Shown here one piece after another: positions 1 through 8,677 of a DNA stretch of 64,000 nt. Position numbers and translations under genes: made by a program. The notes under the pieces are model-generated. The model did not search any database and was not told the DNA's origin. It saw nothing but the letters and a program-made list of their open reading frames with translations. This DNA is from Clostridia bacterium (lineage in GTDB: Bacteria; Bacillota; Clostridia; Oscillospirales; CAG-272). The DNA lies in NCBI GenBank assembly GCA_017443595.1, contig JAFSYU010000010.1, positions 1 to 64,000 of the forward strand. Reading direction: 5' to 3'. How positions within the stretch are numbered: position 1 is the stretch's first letter; each line of letters opens with the position of its first letter.

Positions 1-388
1 CGGCATCTCGCCGCTCCTGCTTCGTTAAACCCCTTGCTGTTACGTATAGTAGCACCTGCGGGCTTTGCCTCGCAGGAACAACGATCTGTTCGTCCGAAAA
101 TCCTATAGGACTCAAACGGATGAAATTTCGAGATATTTTTAGGCGCGGCAAGAAGCAGGAATACGCCGGTATTCCAATGACGACAAACCGAAAAGAGCCG
201 AAATAGCGCCGTTTGAGCGGGTTCGGATAACTCTTGTTACCCTACGGAAAAAACCGCCTGTTAAAGAAAGACAGATTTTCAAATTGCAGGCAAAAAGACG
301 TGCGGTACCTTTATTAGTGTGCCGCGGGAACAGAGGGCGTGCGCTTTTCCCCGTTCTTAATTTTCTTATCCCGGATTTTTTTATTTTT
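1..388. other. Structured intergenic element without a supported gene
   Basis: No convincing gene lies here. The stretch holds several hairpins: CCTGCG/CGCAGG around 54-76, a perfect GGAATAC-GCCG-GTATTCC hairpin near 158-175, and GCGGTA/TGCCGC near 302-325. A plus-strand frame from ATG 120 to TAG 206 (28 codons, starts MKFRDIFRRG) is open but has no ribosome binding site. On the minus strand a frame without any start codon is open from about 230 to the window edge. Being open on both strands suggests a conserved repeat or RNA rather than a protein. A strong plus-strand terminator follows at 389-418, so something upstream is probably transcribed rightwards. Identity unknown. Confidence 0.35.
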
Positions 389-418
389 GTCGCTTTTCAA
401 GCGACCTTTTTTGTTTTA
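389..418 (+). terminator. Rho-independent terminator
   Basis: The stem GTCGCTT-TTC-AAGCGAC (389-395/399-405) is perfect and is followed by a T-rich run. It ends whatever is transcribed from the 1-388 element and lies just before the promoter of the VWA gene. Confidence 0.75.
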
Positions 419-426
419 GTCAGGTG

Positions 427-432
427 TATAAT
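427..432 (+). promoter_or_regulatory. Probable -10 box of the VWA gene
   Basis: A TATAAT hexamer preceded by TG lies 34 bases before the VWA start codon. No good -35 box is seen at 17 bases, so the promoter may depend on the TG context. Low certainty. Confidence 0.4.
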
Positions 433-465
433 GAAGTCACAAAAAAGAAAGAGAGGTAAAACAAC

Positions 466-1050
466 ATGAAGAAAAACACAATGGAGCTCGTATTCATCTT
501 AGACAAAAGCGGATCCATGCACGGACTTGAGGCGGACACGATAGGCGGTTTCAACTCCGTTATAGACGAGCAGAAAAAGCTTGAGGGCGAGGTGCTTGTA
601 AGCGCGGTGCTCTTCTCCAACACATCCGAGACTGTATACGACAGAGTGAGCATAAGCGAAATAAAGCCGATGACGGATAACGATTACCGCACGGGCGGCT
701 GCACCGCTCTGCTTGACGCGGTGGGAGGCACGATAGAACACATAGAAAAGATACACAAGTATATAAGAGCCGAAGACGTGCCGGAAAAGACTATGTTCGT
801 TATAACGACGGACGGACTTGAAAACGCGAGCTGCAGATACAAAGGCGATCAGGTACGTAAAATGGTAGAGAAAAAGAAAGAGGAAGGCTGGGAATTCATC
901 TTTTTAGCCTCCAATATAGACGCGGCGGAGGCGGCGAACAGCATAGGCGTGGGAGCGGAAAATTCCGCGCAGTTTGACGCGACGCCGTCAGGCAGCAGAA
1001 AAATGTTTGCAAAAGCCTGCTGTGAGATATCCGAGATCAGAAGAAAGTAA
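466..1050 (+). CDS. Von Willebrand factor A (VWA) domain protein
   Basis: A 194-residue protein that is essentially one VWA domain. The metal-ion-dependent adhesion site is complete: D13-K-S15-G-S17 (DxSxS), T80 in GGCTALLDA and D116 in TTDGLEN. There is no signal peptide or membrane segment, so it should act in the cytoplasm, as do the short stand-alone VWA proteins that serve as metal-dependent protein-binding modules. ATG 466 is preceded by AGAGAGG at good spacing. It is a single-gene unit, with a terminator before its promoter (389-418) and another after its stop (1055-1089). The partner protein cannot be told from the sequence. Confidence 0.85.
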   Translation: MKKNTMELVFILDKSGSMHGLEADTIGGFNSVIDEQKKLEGEVLVSAVLFSNTSETVYDRVSISEIKPMTDNDYRTGGCTALLDAVGGTIEHIEKIHKYIRAEDVPEKTMFVITTDGLENASCRYKGDQVRKMVEKKKEEGWEFIFLASNIDAAEAANSIGVGAENSAQFDATPSGSRKMFAKACCEISEIRRK

Positions 1051-1054
1051 AAAA

Positions 1055-1089
1055 GGACCGGTCGGGAAAGTGATTCCCGGCCGGTTTTT
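1055..1089. terminator. Bidirectional terminator between convergent genes
   Basis: The stem CCGGTCGGGA/TCCCGGCCGG (1058-1067/1075-1084, one G-T pair) is flanked by an A-run on the left and TTTTT on the right. It can therefore serve both the VWA gene and the convergent esterase gene. Confidence 0.85.
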
Positions 1090-1099
1090 CCGCTGTTAT

Positions 1100-2800
1100 T
1101 TATTTGGCAACTCCGGTGACTGAAAATCCGAAAGCTGCGCAAGGTACGTTCGCACTTGAACAGAGCGTGATCTTCTCCGGGAAGGTCTCTTCTCTTGACG
1201 CGTTGTACGAAACGTAATTGATCTTTGATTTAGCCGTTATTCTGAGCGTATCTTTATCAACTATTTCAACGGACGCGGGTTTCACGTAACTTGTTTTTCC
1301 GTCCAGCTTGACTCTTACGCCCTTTATGGAGTCGCCGTAGGCTGTGAGACCGTCGCCGACGTGAACGAATTTTACGTCTACGGTCGTGCCGTCTTCCGAT
1401 ATCTCGTAAGACATCGGTACGGGACCTTCAGTATAGTCAAGATCGCCTATACCGTAATCGTTTGCAAGTATAATTGCAGACATACGCTGCGATACTTCCC
1501 ACTTGTTGTACGGGTGCAGGTTGTTTTTGACCGGCTCTCCCTCTCCGTATTTCTTATCCTTCCACAAGTCGGCGGACGAGCTTATATGAACGTTATTGCA
1601 CATGCTCGGGATCGTGCCCATATTAAGTCTTACGTCCGAGAAATCAAACGCTATGAATATAGGCGGCAGCTCTACCATATATACGGGATAATCGTGATTC
1701 AGCTGGTCGTGAGCGTTTCTTATATATTCCACAAACGCGGTAAAGCGTTTTGCGTAAGCGGTACTGTTGTTGTTCTGATTTCCGAGGTCGGATTCGCCCT
1801 GATACCAGATAACGCCTTTTATGGGCATATTCTGGAACGCATACATACCGTGGTTATACATGAAAGACGAAACGTGCGCGTTTACACCGGCGGCGGTGTA
1901 CGTGCCGTTTGACTGTTTCTGACTTACGTTGAGCGCGTCGCGCACCTCGTTCGGCAAAAACGCGTGCAGAGCGCAGCCGTTTCCGTCAAACTCTATCATT
2001 CCCATAGGGACCTTGCGGTCAAGCTTGTTATACATCATTATCGCCGTGAAGTAGCCGACCGCGGAAAATTCCTTTGCGCCCTTTTCCGGTTTCTGCCAGC
2101 CGCGTCTGTTGACTACGTTCTTGCTCACCGCGTCCGTGCCTATCGTCAGTCCGGCAAAGTCTCCCGCAAACGTCCGGTTGAGGCGGATCTGCAGATCGTC
2201 GCTGATCTCAACGTTTCTCGCCTCTTCGCTGGCTTTCGGCTCTTCAAGTATGTACGAAACGGGATACCAGATGTTAGACTGGCCTATTACCCAGTAAACG
2301 TCGCCTACCAGAACGTTTTCAAACGTGTATTCCGCGCCCTCCGCGGCGAATACGCGCAAGGTCTGCCCTTCCGTGTTTTCGGGAAGCGTTCCGCCCAGGG
2401 TTATGAGCCATTCGCCGTTTTCTATAACTGCCGCGCCGTGCAGACCGGAGAATTCCGCTTCAACTCTTTTGCCGTTCTCGGACTCGTTTGCCCAGCCCCA
2501 GATGCGTATATATTCGTTTCTCTGGATGACCATATCGTTGCCGAACGCGCGCGATACGGTAAACGCCGCCGCGGGCTCCGCGTTCATGGCTTCAAGGTCT
2601 TCCGTCACGACAGGTTCCGTGACTTCTTCGGTCGTTTCTTCTTCAGTCATTTCTTCCGTCTCCGTTTCCGTTATTTCTTCCGTTTGCTCCGTTACGTCAG
2701 CCGTTGTCTCCGGCTCCGTTTCCGCCGTTGTATCCGTACAGCCGATCATGGCCGCCGTACACATCACGGCAGTTAATAATACAGCAAGTATTTTTTTCAT
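1100..2800 (-). CDS. Sialate O-acetylesterase-like SGNH lipoprotein
   Basis: A 566-residue secreted lipoprotein. The signal peptide ends in MIGC with the lipidated Cys at 21, then comes a Thr/Glu-rich linker (about 23-68, ETE-type repeats). The SGNH/sialate-O-acetylesterase fold follows, with nucleophile motif GQSN (S175), the IWYQGESD block, and a late LHPYNK motif that supplies the likely catalytic His. The family removes acetyl groups from sialic acids or from acetylated plant glycans, and which of these applies here is not visible. The gene starts 17 bases after the stop of a close paralogue (2817-4484) and has its own GGAGG. The two look like a tandem duplication in one transcript. Confidence 0.85.
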   Translation of the reverse strand: MKKILAVLLTAVMCTAAMIGCTDTTAETEPETTADVTEQTEEITETETEEMTEEETTEEVTEPVVTEDLEAMNAEPAAAFTVSRAFGNDMVIQRNEYIRIWGWANESENGKRVEAEFSGLHGAAVIENGEWLITLGGTLPENTEGQTLRVFAAEGAEYTFENVLVGDVYWVIGQSNIWYPVSYILEEPKASEEARNVEISDDLQIRLNRTFAGDFAGLTIGTDAVSKNVVNRRGWQKPEKGAKEFSAVGYFTAIMMYNKLDRKVPMGMIEFDGNGCALHAFLPNEVRDALNVSQKQSNGTYTAAGVNAHVSSFMYNHGMYAFQNMPIKGVIWYQGESDLGNQNNNSTAYAKRFTAFVEYIRNAHDQLNHDYPVYMVELPPIFIAFDFSDVRLNMGTIPSMCNNVHISSSADLWKDKKYGEGEPVKNNLHPYNKWEVSQRMSAIILANDYGIGDLDYTEGPVPMSYEISEDGTTVDVKFVHVGDGLTAYGDSIKGVRVKLDGKTSYVKPASVEIVDKDTLRITAKSKINYVSYNASREETFPEKITLCSSANVPCAAFGFSVTGVAK

Positions 2801-2816
2801 TGTTTCCTCCGTATAT

Positions 2817-4484
2817 TTAGTTGATATTTAATCTGAATGACGAGCAGGGGACGCCTGAGCTCGAGCAAAGCGTCAGAGTTTCCGGAAAGCTCTCTTCTAT
2901 TGTCGAGTTATACATAACGGCGGTTATCTTTGAGGTTGCCGTTACGGTCAGCGCGTTTTTGCCCGTTATGGAAACGGATTCCAGCTTGCCGCCGCCCGAA
3001 CACATCGTTTTCACGCCCTTGATCTCGCCGCCTTCAAACGTCGTAAGTCCGTCGCCTACGTGATCGAACGTGACCGTGGCGGTAAGTCCGTCCTCGGACA
3101 ACTCGCACGATACGGGAACGGGACCTTCCTCATAATCAAGATCGCCTATACCGTAATCGTTTGCAAGTATTATTTTTGCCATACGCTGCGATACTTCCCA
3201 TTTGTTGTAGGGATGCAGGTTGTTCTCATACTTTTTGTCCTTCCAGGTATCGGCGGAGGAACAGATATGAGCGTTTTTCAAAAGCTGCGGTATAGTTCCC
3301 ATGTTCATTCTGACGCGGGCATAGTCGAACGCCATGTATATAGGCGGAAGCTCGACTATGTATACGGGATAATCGTGATTTATCTGCGCGTGCTGATCTC
3401 TGAAATAAGTGATCATAGCGGTAAAGCGGTTTGCGTACTGCGTGTTGTTTTTGTTTGCCGAACCGCAGTCCGATTCTCCCTGATACCAGATTATACCCTT
3501 TATAGGCATATTCTGGAATGAATATATTCTGTTGTTATACATAAACGACGATTCGTGCTGGTTTGATCCGGCGGCGCTGTATATTCCGTTTTTGTCCGCT
3601 TTGCTGACTTTCAGCGCGTCGCGCACTTCGTTCGGCAGAAACGCGTGCAGAGCGCATCCGCCGGCGTCAAATTCTATCATACCTATGGGCAGGCTGCGGT
3701 CAAGTCCGTTATACATATTGACCGCGGTAAAATAACCGATAGCCGTAAAGGAGCTTGCCCCCGCCTTCGGCTTTTTCCAGCCGCGGGCGTTCACAACGTC
3801 TTCGCTTACGTCATTGCTGCCTTTTACGACTTTGTTGCCGAGGTCGTCCATACCGGCTTTATAGAGGCGTATCATCATATCGTCGCTTATTTCAACGTTT
3901 CTGCCCTCCGCGCTTGCAAGCGGTTCGCCTTTTATGGACGCAACGGGATACGCTATATTCGACTGGCCTATTACCCAGTAAACGTCGCCTACAAGCACGT
4001 TTTCATACGTATATTCCGCGCCTTCCGCGGCAAATACGCGCAGGGTCTGTCCTTCGGTATTGGCGGGGAGCGTGCCGCCGAGCGTTATGAGCCAGCGGCC
4101 GTCTTCAATAACGTCCGCGCCGTGAAGTCCGGAAAACTCCGCTTCAACTCTCTTGCCGTTCTCGGATTCATCCGCCCAGCCCCATATCCTTATATATTCG
4201 TCTCTTTGTATCACCATGTCGTTACTGAACACTTTGGACACGGTGAACGACGCGGCGGGCTCCGCGTTCATCGCTTCAAGGTCTTCCGTGACCTCAGGTT
4301 CCGTAATTTCCTCCGTTGTTTCCTCTTCCGTTTCCGTTTCGGTCTCTGTTTCCGTCTCCGTCGCGGTCTGGCTGACGTCCGTGTCGGTCACGCTTTCCGT
4401 ATCGGTCGTATGCGTTTCGGCACAGCCGGTGACAAAAGCAGCGCACAGCACGGTTATAAGCAGAATTGACAATACTTTTTTCAT
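2817..4484 (-). CDS. Sialate O-acetylesterase-like SGNH lipoprotein (paralogue)
   Basis: A 555-residue protein, near-duplicate of the gene immediately downstream. The lipobox is VTGC (Cys 21), followed by a Thr/Glu linker and the catalytic region with GQSN, IIWYQGESD and NNLHPYNKW. The two proteins are almost collinear over the N-terminal beta-domain (QR.EYIRIWGWA) and differ mostly in the linker, in loops and at the C-terminus. ATG 4484 follows GGGGG at good distance, and a TTGACA-N17-TATTAT promoter lies upstream at 4518-4546. It is the first gene of the two-gene unit. A cell-surface glycan deacetylase role is inferred from the family; the substrate is unknown. Confidence 0.85.
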   Translation of the reverse strand: MKKVLSILLITVLCAAFVTGCAETHTTDTESVTDTDVSQTATETETETETETEEETTEEITEPEVTEDLEAMNAEPAASFTVSKVFSNDMVIQRDEYIRIWGWADESENGKRVEAEFSGLHGADVIEDGRWLITLGGTLPANTEGQTLRVFAAEGAEYTYENVLVGDVYWVIGQSNIAYPVASIKGEPLASAEGRNVEISDDMMIRLYKAGMDDLGNKVVKGSNDVSEDVVNARGWKKPKAGASSFTAIGYFTAVNMYNGLDRSLPIGMIEFDAGGCALHAFLPNEVRDALKVSKADKNGIYSAAGSNQHESSFMYNNRIYSFQNMPIKGIIWYQGESDCGSANKNNTQYANRFTAMITYFRDQHAQINHDYPVYIVELPPIYMAFDYARVRMNMGTIPQLLKNAHICSSADTWKDKKYENNLHPYNKWEVSQRMAKIILANDYGIGDLDYEEGPVPVSCELSEDGLTATVTFDHVGDGLTTFEGGEIKGVKTMCSGGGKLESVSITGKNALTVTATSKITAVMYNSTIEESFPETLTLCSSSGVPCSSFRLNIN

Positions 4485-4517
4485 TTTTTTACCCCCGGTA
4501 TTGTTTTTCTTTGTGTA

Positions 4518-4546
4518 ATAATATCATATAAGAGAAAAAATGTCAA
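4518..4546 (-). promoter_or_regulatory. Promoter of the esterase pair
   Basis: On the minus strand TTGACA (4541-4546) and TATTAT (4518-4523) are separated by 17 bases, 34 bases before the ATG at 4484. Confidence 0.75.
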
Positions 4547-4616
4547 CGCTTTTAGGATTTAAAATTTAAATTTTATACTTTTCTCTGCTAAATTTATATG
4601 GTACACTATCATTTGA

Positions 4617-4622
4617 TATAAT
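4617..4622 (+). promoter_or_regulatory. Probable -10 box of the 4652 gene
   Basis: TATAAT lies 30 bases before the start codon in an AT-rich stretch. No good -35 hexamer is seen. Confidence 0.4.
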
Positions 4623-4651
4623 AGGTTGATTATACGTTTTCAGGAGTTATT

Positions 4652-5881
4652 ATGAAATACTTTGTTTTACTCTGCAACGGAGCGGCTGACCGTAAAATAT
4701 CCGCACTCGGCGACAAGACCCCGCTTGAAGCGGCGGAAAAACCCACTTTCAATATGCTTTCATACCGCAGTTTCAACGGACTTGTGTCAAACGTATCAAA
4801 AAAATTCCCGTCTGACGCATTTACGTCGTATCTTTCCGTCGTCAACTGCGACCCGGATGAGCTTACCGGATTCGCGTCGTTTGACGCGACTGCAGCCGGA
4901 ATAAGTCTTGACGGGGACGATACAGCGTACAGATGCTCTTTCGTCACGCTTACGGACAACGGCGAAGCGTATGCCGAAAAACAGCTTACGGACTGCTGCG
5001 CTCCCGCGGCTAAGGATGAGATAACAAAACTTATAAGCGCTTTAAACAAAGGATTATCCACAAAGATAAAGAAGTTTTACGCAAACGAAGACAAAGGCAT
5101 CCTCGTCTGGAAAAGAGCGCCGGAGGGCGCGGAGCTCCACAGCCCGGAAGAAGCGCTTGATAAACGGATAGGCGAGCTTCTGCCGGCGGGTGAAGGCAGC
5201 GCAAAACTGCTGCAGCTTTTTGAAAAGAGCTTTGAGATCTTAAACGATCACCCCGTAAACGTAAAAAGACGCGAGCGCGGCGAAAAACCGCTCAATTCCA
5301 TATGGCTCTGGTCCGCTTCAAAGAAGCCCGGACTTACGGTATATAACGATAAATGGAAAGTCTCCGCGTCCGTCATATCGGACGACAGGGACGTAAAGAT
5401 CATATCCGGGTTAAACGGTATGAAATATATAGACGCAGCAGGCGTTGACAGCGCGGAAAAAGCGCAGACCGCGATAAAAGAGTTTGAAAACGGCACGGAC
5501 CTTGTTTTATACCACACGAACGACGCGGCAGAACGCGCACTTGCGGGCGACGCGGACGGAAAGGTAAAAGTTATAGAAGACCTTGACGCAAACGTACTCG
5601 CGCCGGTTTACGAATATCTCTGCGGCTGCGGCGATCAGTTCAAATTGCTCGTAACCACCGGCATTTCCGCTCTTACCGAGGAAAAAGCTTTCTCTGCGGA
5701 CGCCGTTCCGTTCTTTATGTATAATTCCATGCGTACGGAAGTCGGCTACAAGCCGTTTTCGGAAACAAACGCAAAAAAGAGCGGGTTCTATCTGCCGCAG
5801 GGATATAAATTCACGTCGTTTATGATCAGGATACCGGAACCCGCGAAAGAGGAGACACAGCAAGAAAATGGACAGCAATAA
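4652..5881 (+). CDS. Archaeal-type phosphoglycerate mutase-like protein, catalytic residues degenerate
   Basis: A 409-residue protein recognisable as the ApgM branch of the alkaline phosphatase superfamily from KTPLEAAEKP, the GLV strand, the NDHPVN...GEKPLNSIWLW block and the C-terminal SADAVPF. The residues that bind the two metals appear lost. The first Asp (DGxxD in the family) is N9; the DEAGH-type pair is absent at about 291-298; the Asp-His pair is G337-I338; the final His before the TADPVPF-like motif is F347. The PGSD nucleophile region reads FPSDAFTSY (S54 may or may not align). It probably does not catalyse phosphoglycerate mutation. It overlaps lepB by 14 bases and so is translated with the lepB-rbgA-rnhB-yraN group. 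Confidence 0.75.
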   Translation: MKYFVLLCNGAADRKISALGDKTPLEAAEKPTFNMLSYRSFNGLVSNVSKKFPSDAFTSYLSVVNCDPDELTGFASFDATAAGISLDGDDTAYRCSFVTLTDNGEAYAEKQLTDCCAPAAKDEITKLISALNKGLSTKIKKFYANEDKGILVWKRAPEGAELHSPEEALDKRIGELLPAGEGSAKLLQLFEKSFEILNDHPVNVKRRERGEKPLNSIWLWSASKKPGLTVYNDKWKVSASVISDDRDVKIISGLNGMKYIDAAGVDSAEKAQTAIKEFENGTDLVLYHTNDAAERALAGDADGKVKVIEDLDANVLAPVYEYLCGCGDQFKLLVTTGISALTEEKAFSADAVPFFMYNSMRTEVGYKPFSETNAKKSGFYLPQGYKFTSFMIRIPEPAKEETQQENGQQ

Positions 5882-6599
5882 CAACAGCGAAGAAATAACG
5901 CAAAAGGATCTGACGGAAGAGACCGCGCAGCCGGAAGAAACCGCGGGACCGGAGCAAACAGAGAAAAAGAGCTTCTTTTCCAAAAAGCCCAAAGAAAAAA
6001 AGACTCCCGTAAGAGAGGTTTTTGACTGGGTGGAGATAATCGCTTTATCGCTTGCGTTCGTTCTTCTCACTTTCTCATACGTTGCAAGACAGGCGCGCGT
6101 TGACGGAAGCTCCATGAGAGAAACTTTCCATCACGGCGAATCAATAGTCATATCAAATCTGTTCTATACGCCTAAACAGGGCGACGTAATAGTTTTCCAG
6201 GTCCCCAACAGCCTGCTCACAACTGAGCCCATAATAAAGCGCGTTATAGCGGTGGGCGGTCAGACCGTTTATATTGATTTTGACAACTGGAAAGTCTACG
6301 TTTACGACGACGCGTCGCTTACCGTTGACCAGGTGCTTGAAACGGTAGAGCCGCTTGACGAGCCTTATATAGAGGCTATGAGAAGCCGCGCCGAAAACAA
6401 ATACGCGACCATGAACGGAAAAAACACCTACGGCGGATATTCATATCCGTTGACTATAGAAAAGGGCAAACTGTTCTGCATGGGCGACAACAGGAACGGC
6501 TCGACAGACTCCCGCTGGACGATACTCGGCCCGGTGGACGAGAGATATATTTTAGGCAAAGTACTTTTCAGAATTTATCCGCTTGCTTTTAGTTTTTAA
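5868..6599 (+). CDS. lepB: Signal peptidase I
   Basis: Type I signal peptidase, 243 residues. It has an acidic/lysine-rich cytoplasmic N-terminus (1-45), one membrane anchor (about 50-68), catalytic Ser in the GSSM motif, catalytic Lys in IIKRVIAVGG and the conserved MGDNRN-STDSR box near the C-terminus. It removes signal peptides from exported proteins on the outer face of the membrane. The first 14 bases overlap the preceding mutase-like gene. Its position before rbgA-rnhB-yraN matches the usual Firmicutes order. An AT-rich hairpin (6619-6664) separates it from rbgA. Confidence 0.95.
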   Translation: MDSNNNSEEITQKDLTEETAQPEETAGPEQTEKKSFFSKKPKEKKTPVREVFDWVEIIALSLAFVLLTFSYVARQARVDGSSMRETFHHGESIVISNLFYTPKQGDVIVFQVPNSLLTTEPIIKRVIAVGGQTVYIDFDNWKVYVYDDASLTVDQVLETVEPLDEPYIEAMRSRAENKYATMNGKNTYGGYSYPLTIEKGKLFCMGDNRNGSTDSRWTILGPVDERYILGKVLFRIYPLAFSF

Positions 6600-6618
6600 A
6601 GAATAAATACTAAAGAAG

Positions 6619-6664
6619 AAAGAATAAAGAATAAAAAAAGGAATTTCTTTCTTCTTTATTCTTT
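6619..6664 (+). terminator. Intercistronic AT-rich hairpin
   Basis: A perfect 13-bp arm pair AAAGAATAAAGAA/TTCTTTATTCTTT (6619-6631/6652-6664) lies between lepB and rbgA. There is no clear trailing T-run beyond the stem itself. It may be a weak terminator, a processing site or a stability element. Confidence 0.4.
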
Positions 6665-6689
6665 TAAGCTCCCGAAAGGAGGTTATCCC

Positions 6690-7559
6690 TTGCCAACAGA
6701 CAAAATACAGTGGTTTCCCGGTCATATGGCTAAAACAAGACGGCTGATAACGGAAAATCTGCCGTCCGTGGATATAGTCATTGAGCTGCTTGACGCAAGG
6801 ATACCGTACAGCTCAAAAAACCCGGAGATAAAGAAAATAACAGGCACAAAACCGCTTGTCACGGTATTGAACAAATACACGCTGTCAGACCCCGAAGCGT
6901 GCGGTATATGGCGCTCTTATTGTGAAAAAAACGGAAATAAGTGTATTTTTACGGACTGCGTGACAGGTTACGGACTTGATAAGATGCGCGCCGCGATAAA
7001 CGAAATATTGGCGGACAAGATAAAACGCTATGAGGAAAAAGGCATGGCGGGCAGACATCTTAAAGCGATGATCGTCGGCATACCGAACGTAGGCAAATCG
7101 TCTCTTATAAACAAGCTTGCCAAAAACAAATCCGCAAAGGTGGAAAACCGTCCCGGCGTCACGGTAGCAAAACAGTGGGTCTCAACGTCTCTCGGCATTG
7201 ACCTGCTCGATATGCCGGGCGTGCTCTGGCCTAAGTTTGACGAGCGCGAGGTAGGCGAGAATCTCGCAATGACCGGCGCGGTAAAAGACGAGGTGTTTGA
7301 ACGCGAAGCCGTGGCGTACGCGCTCTGCGAGCGGCTTAAACGGTATTATCCCGATCTTTTGTGTCAAAGATACAAGCTGGAGCGCTCGTTCGTTGACGGC
7401 GCGGAACCGTATGAGATATTTGAAGCCGTTGCAAAAAAACGCGGGCTTATAGTAAAAGGCGGAGAGATAAACGCGGACCGCTGCGCGGACCTTTTGCTTG
7501 ACGAGCTGCGCACCGGAAAAATAGGAAAAATAACCTTAGAAAGACCGAAAAATGCTTGA
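6690..7559 (+). CDS. rbgA: Ribosome biogenesis GTPase RbgA (YlqF)
   Basis: A 289-residue circularly permuted GTPase that acts in late 50S ribosomal subunit assembly. The GTPase motifs occur in the permuted order: G4-like LNKYTLSD first, then G1 GIPNVGKSS, then G3 DMPG. The N-terminal [13 protein letters not shown] signature is typical of RbgA, and the C-terminal helical domain that contacts the ribosome is present. The start is TTG 6690, seven bases after a strong AAAGGAGG; no ATG fits better. It overlaps rnhB by 8 bases. Confidence 0.95.
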   Translation: MPTDKIQWFPGHMAKTRRLITENLPSVDIVIELLDARIPYSSKNPEIKKITGTKPLVTVLNKYTLSDPEACGIWRSYCEKNGNKCIFTDCVTGYGLDKMRAAINEILADKIKRYEEKGMAGRHLKAMIVGIPNVGKSSLINKLAKNKSAKVENRPGVTVAKQWVSTSLGIDLLDMPGVLWPKFDEREVGENLAMTGAVKDEVFEREAVAYALCERLKRYYPDLLCQRYKLERSFVDGAEPYEIFEAVAKKRGLIVKGGEINADRCADLLLDELRTGKIGKITLERPKNA

Positions 7560-8154
7560 ACACAGTTATGAAGATAAGGCGAGAGCCGAAGGATATAATA
7601 CAGTATGCGGAGTTGACGAAGCCGGCAGAGGCCCGCTCATGGGTCCGGTCTGCGCCGCCGCCGTCATTCTTCCGCCGCATTTTGATATAGAGGGCCTGAA
7701 CGACAGCAAAAAGCTGACGGAGAAAAAAAGAGAAGCTCTTTTCCCGATTATTATAGGATCCGCCGTCGCTTACAGTGTAGCGTACGCGACAGTTGAAGAG
7801 ATAGACGAGCTTAATATCTTAAACGCCGCAATGCTCGCAATGAAGCGCGCGATAGAAGGCTTGTCCGTGAAAGCGGATTTTGCCCTGATAGACGGCAACT
7901 GCAAAAGAAACATACCCGTTCCGTGCATGACAGTCGTAGGCGGGGACGCGAAAAGCCCGTCCATCGCCGCGGCGTCCGTTTTAGCAAAGGTCAGCCGTGA
8001 CAGGCTTTGCTGCGAGCTTGATAAGCAGTACCCGCAGTACGGCTTTGCAAAGCACAAGGGCTACGGTACGAAAGAGCATATGGAAGCATTAAAAAAATAC
8101 GGTCCGTGTCCGTGCCACAGAAGGACGTTTTTAAAATTTTTGGATAATGAATAA
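7552..8154 (+). CDS. rnhB: Ribonuclease HII
   Basis: A 200-residue enzyme that cuts RNA in RNA-DNA hybrids and removes single ribonucleotides from DNA. The catalytic signature [10 protein letters not shown] with paired acidic residues is at the N-terminus, followed by the DSKKL motif, ALIDGN and the C-terminal HKGYGTKEH block. Length is normal for the family. It overlaps rbgA upstream and yraN downstream by 8 bases each, indicating translational coupling. Confidence 0.95.
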   Translation: MLEHSYEDKARAEGYNTVCGVDEAGRGPLMGPVCAAAVILPPHFDIEGLNDSKKLTEKKREALFPIIIGSAVAYSVAYATVEEIDELNILNAAMLAMKRAIEGLSVKADFALIDGNCKRNIPVPCMTVVGGDAKSPSIAAASVLAKVSRDRLCCELDKQYPQYGFAKHKGYGTKEHMEALKKYGPCPCHRRTFLKFLDNE

Positions 8155-8581
8155 CAGAGAATTCGGATACTTCGGCGAGACCGTCGCCGCCGATTTTTTG
8201 ATCAAAAAGGGATATAAAATAGCGGACAGAAACTATTACGTCGTAGGCGGCGAGCTTGATATTGTGGCGTATAACGACAAAACTCTCGTTTTCTGCGAGG
8301 TGAAAACAAGGTACAACGGATCAAGCCTGCGCTTCGGACGCCCCGCCGCGGCGGTAGACTACAGAAAGCAAAGCGCTGTTTCGGCGGCGGCTAAACAGTA
8401 TCTTTTCGATCACCCGACAAAACTTGCCCCGCGTATAGACGTGATAGAGGTCATAGTCAGCACACATGAAGATGTAAACGGCAAACCGTGGTATTTCATA
8501 GACGAGATAAACCACATAGAAAACGCCGTCCTCGCCTCTCAAAGAACGCGGTTCAGTACGAGAGACAAAAGATTTGTATAA
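8147..8581 (+). CDS. yraN: YraN-family (UPF0102) endonuclease-like protein
   Basis: A 144-residue protein of the UPF0102/YraN family, a PD-(D/E)xK nuclease fold of uncertain cellular role. The motif order is intact: [25 protein letters not shown] (acidic metal ligands), FCEVKTR (ExK) and the [14 protein letters not shown] helix. It follows rnhB with an 8-base overlap, a common pairing in Firmicutes. No terminator is obvious after it, and the toxin-antitoxin module starts about 100 bases later with its own promoter. Confidence 0.9.
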   Translation: MNNREFGYFGETVAADFLIKKGYKIADRNYYVVGGELDIVAYNDKTLVFCEVKTRYNGSSLRFGRPAAAVDYRKQSAVSAAAKQYLFDHPTKLAPRIDVIEVIVSTHEDVNGKPWYFIDEINHIENAVLASQRTRFSTRDKRFV

Positions 8582-8605
8582 TTTGTCTCGATCTGAACAA
8601 AATAA

Positions 8606-8657
8606 TCGTACTATATACTTGACAAAATCGTACGAATAGTATATAATGATAGTACGA
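8606..8657 (+). promoter_or_regulatory. Toxin-antitoxin promoter with three phased operator sites
   Basis: A perfect TTGACA (8619-8624), 17-base spacer and TATAAT (8642-8647) are overlaid by a repeated inverted motif: TCGTACT at 8606-8612, palindrome TCGTACGA at 8628-8635 inside the spacer, and AGTACGA at 8651-8657. The spacings of 22-23 bases are about two helical turns, so a dimeric repressor could bind cooperatively on one DNA face. The natural candidate is the antitoxin encoded directly downstream (inference). Confidence 0.7.
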
Positions 8658-8677
8658 AACAGAAAGGAGGCGTTTTT

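Noticed and set aside
300..350. Possible second T-box (GCGGTACC and GCCGCGG strings)
   Set aside because: The conserved T-box core is not present in order, and there is no stem I upstream.
284..469. Open frame of 61 codons before the VWA gene
   Set aside because: It runs through the terminator at 389-418 and the -10 box and has no ribosome binding site.
1361..2776. Long plus-strand open frames opposite the esterase gene
   Set aside because: They are shadows of the high-quality minus-strand gene; their products are Arg/Tyr/Val-rich with no recognisable domain and no ribosome sites.
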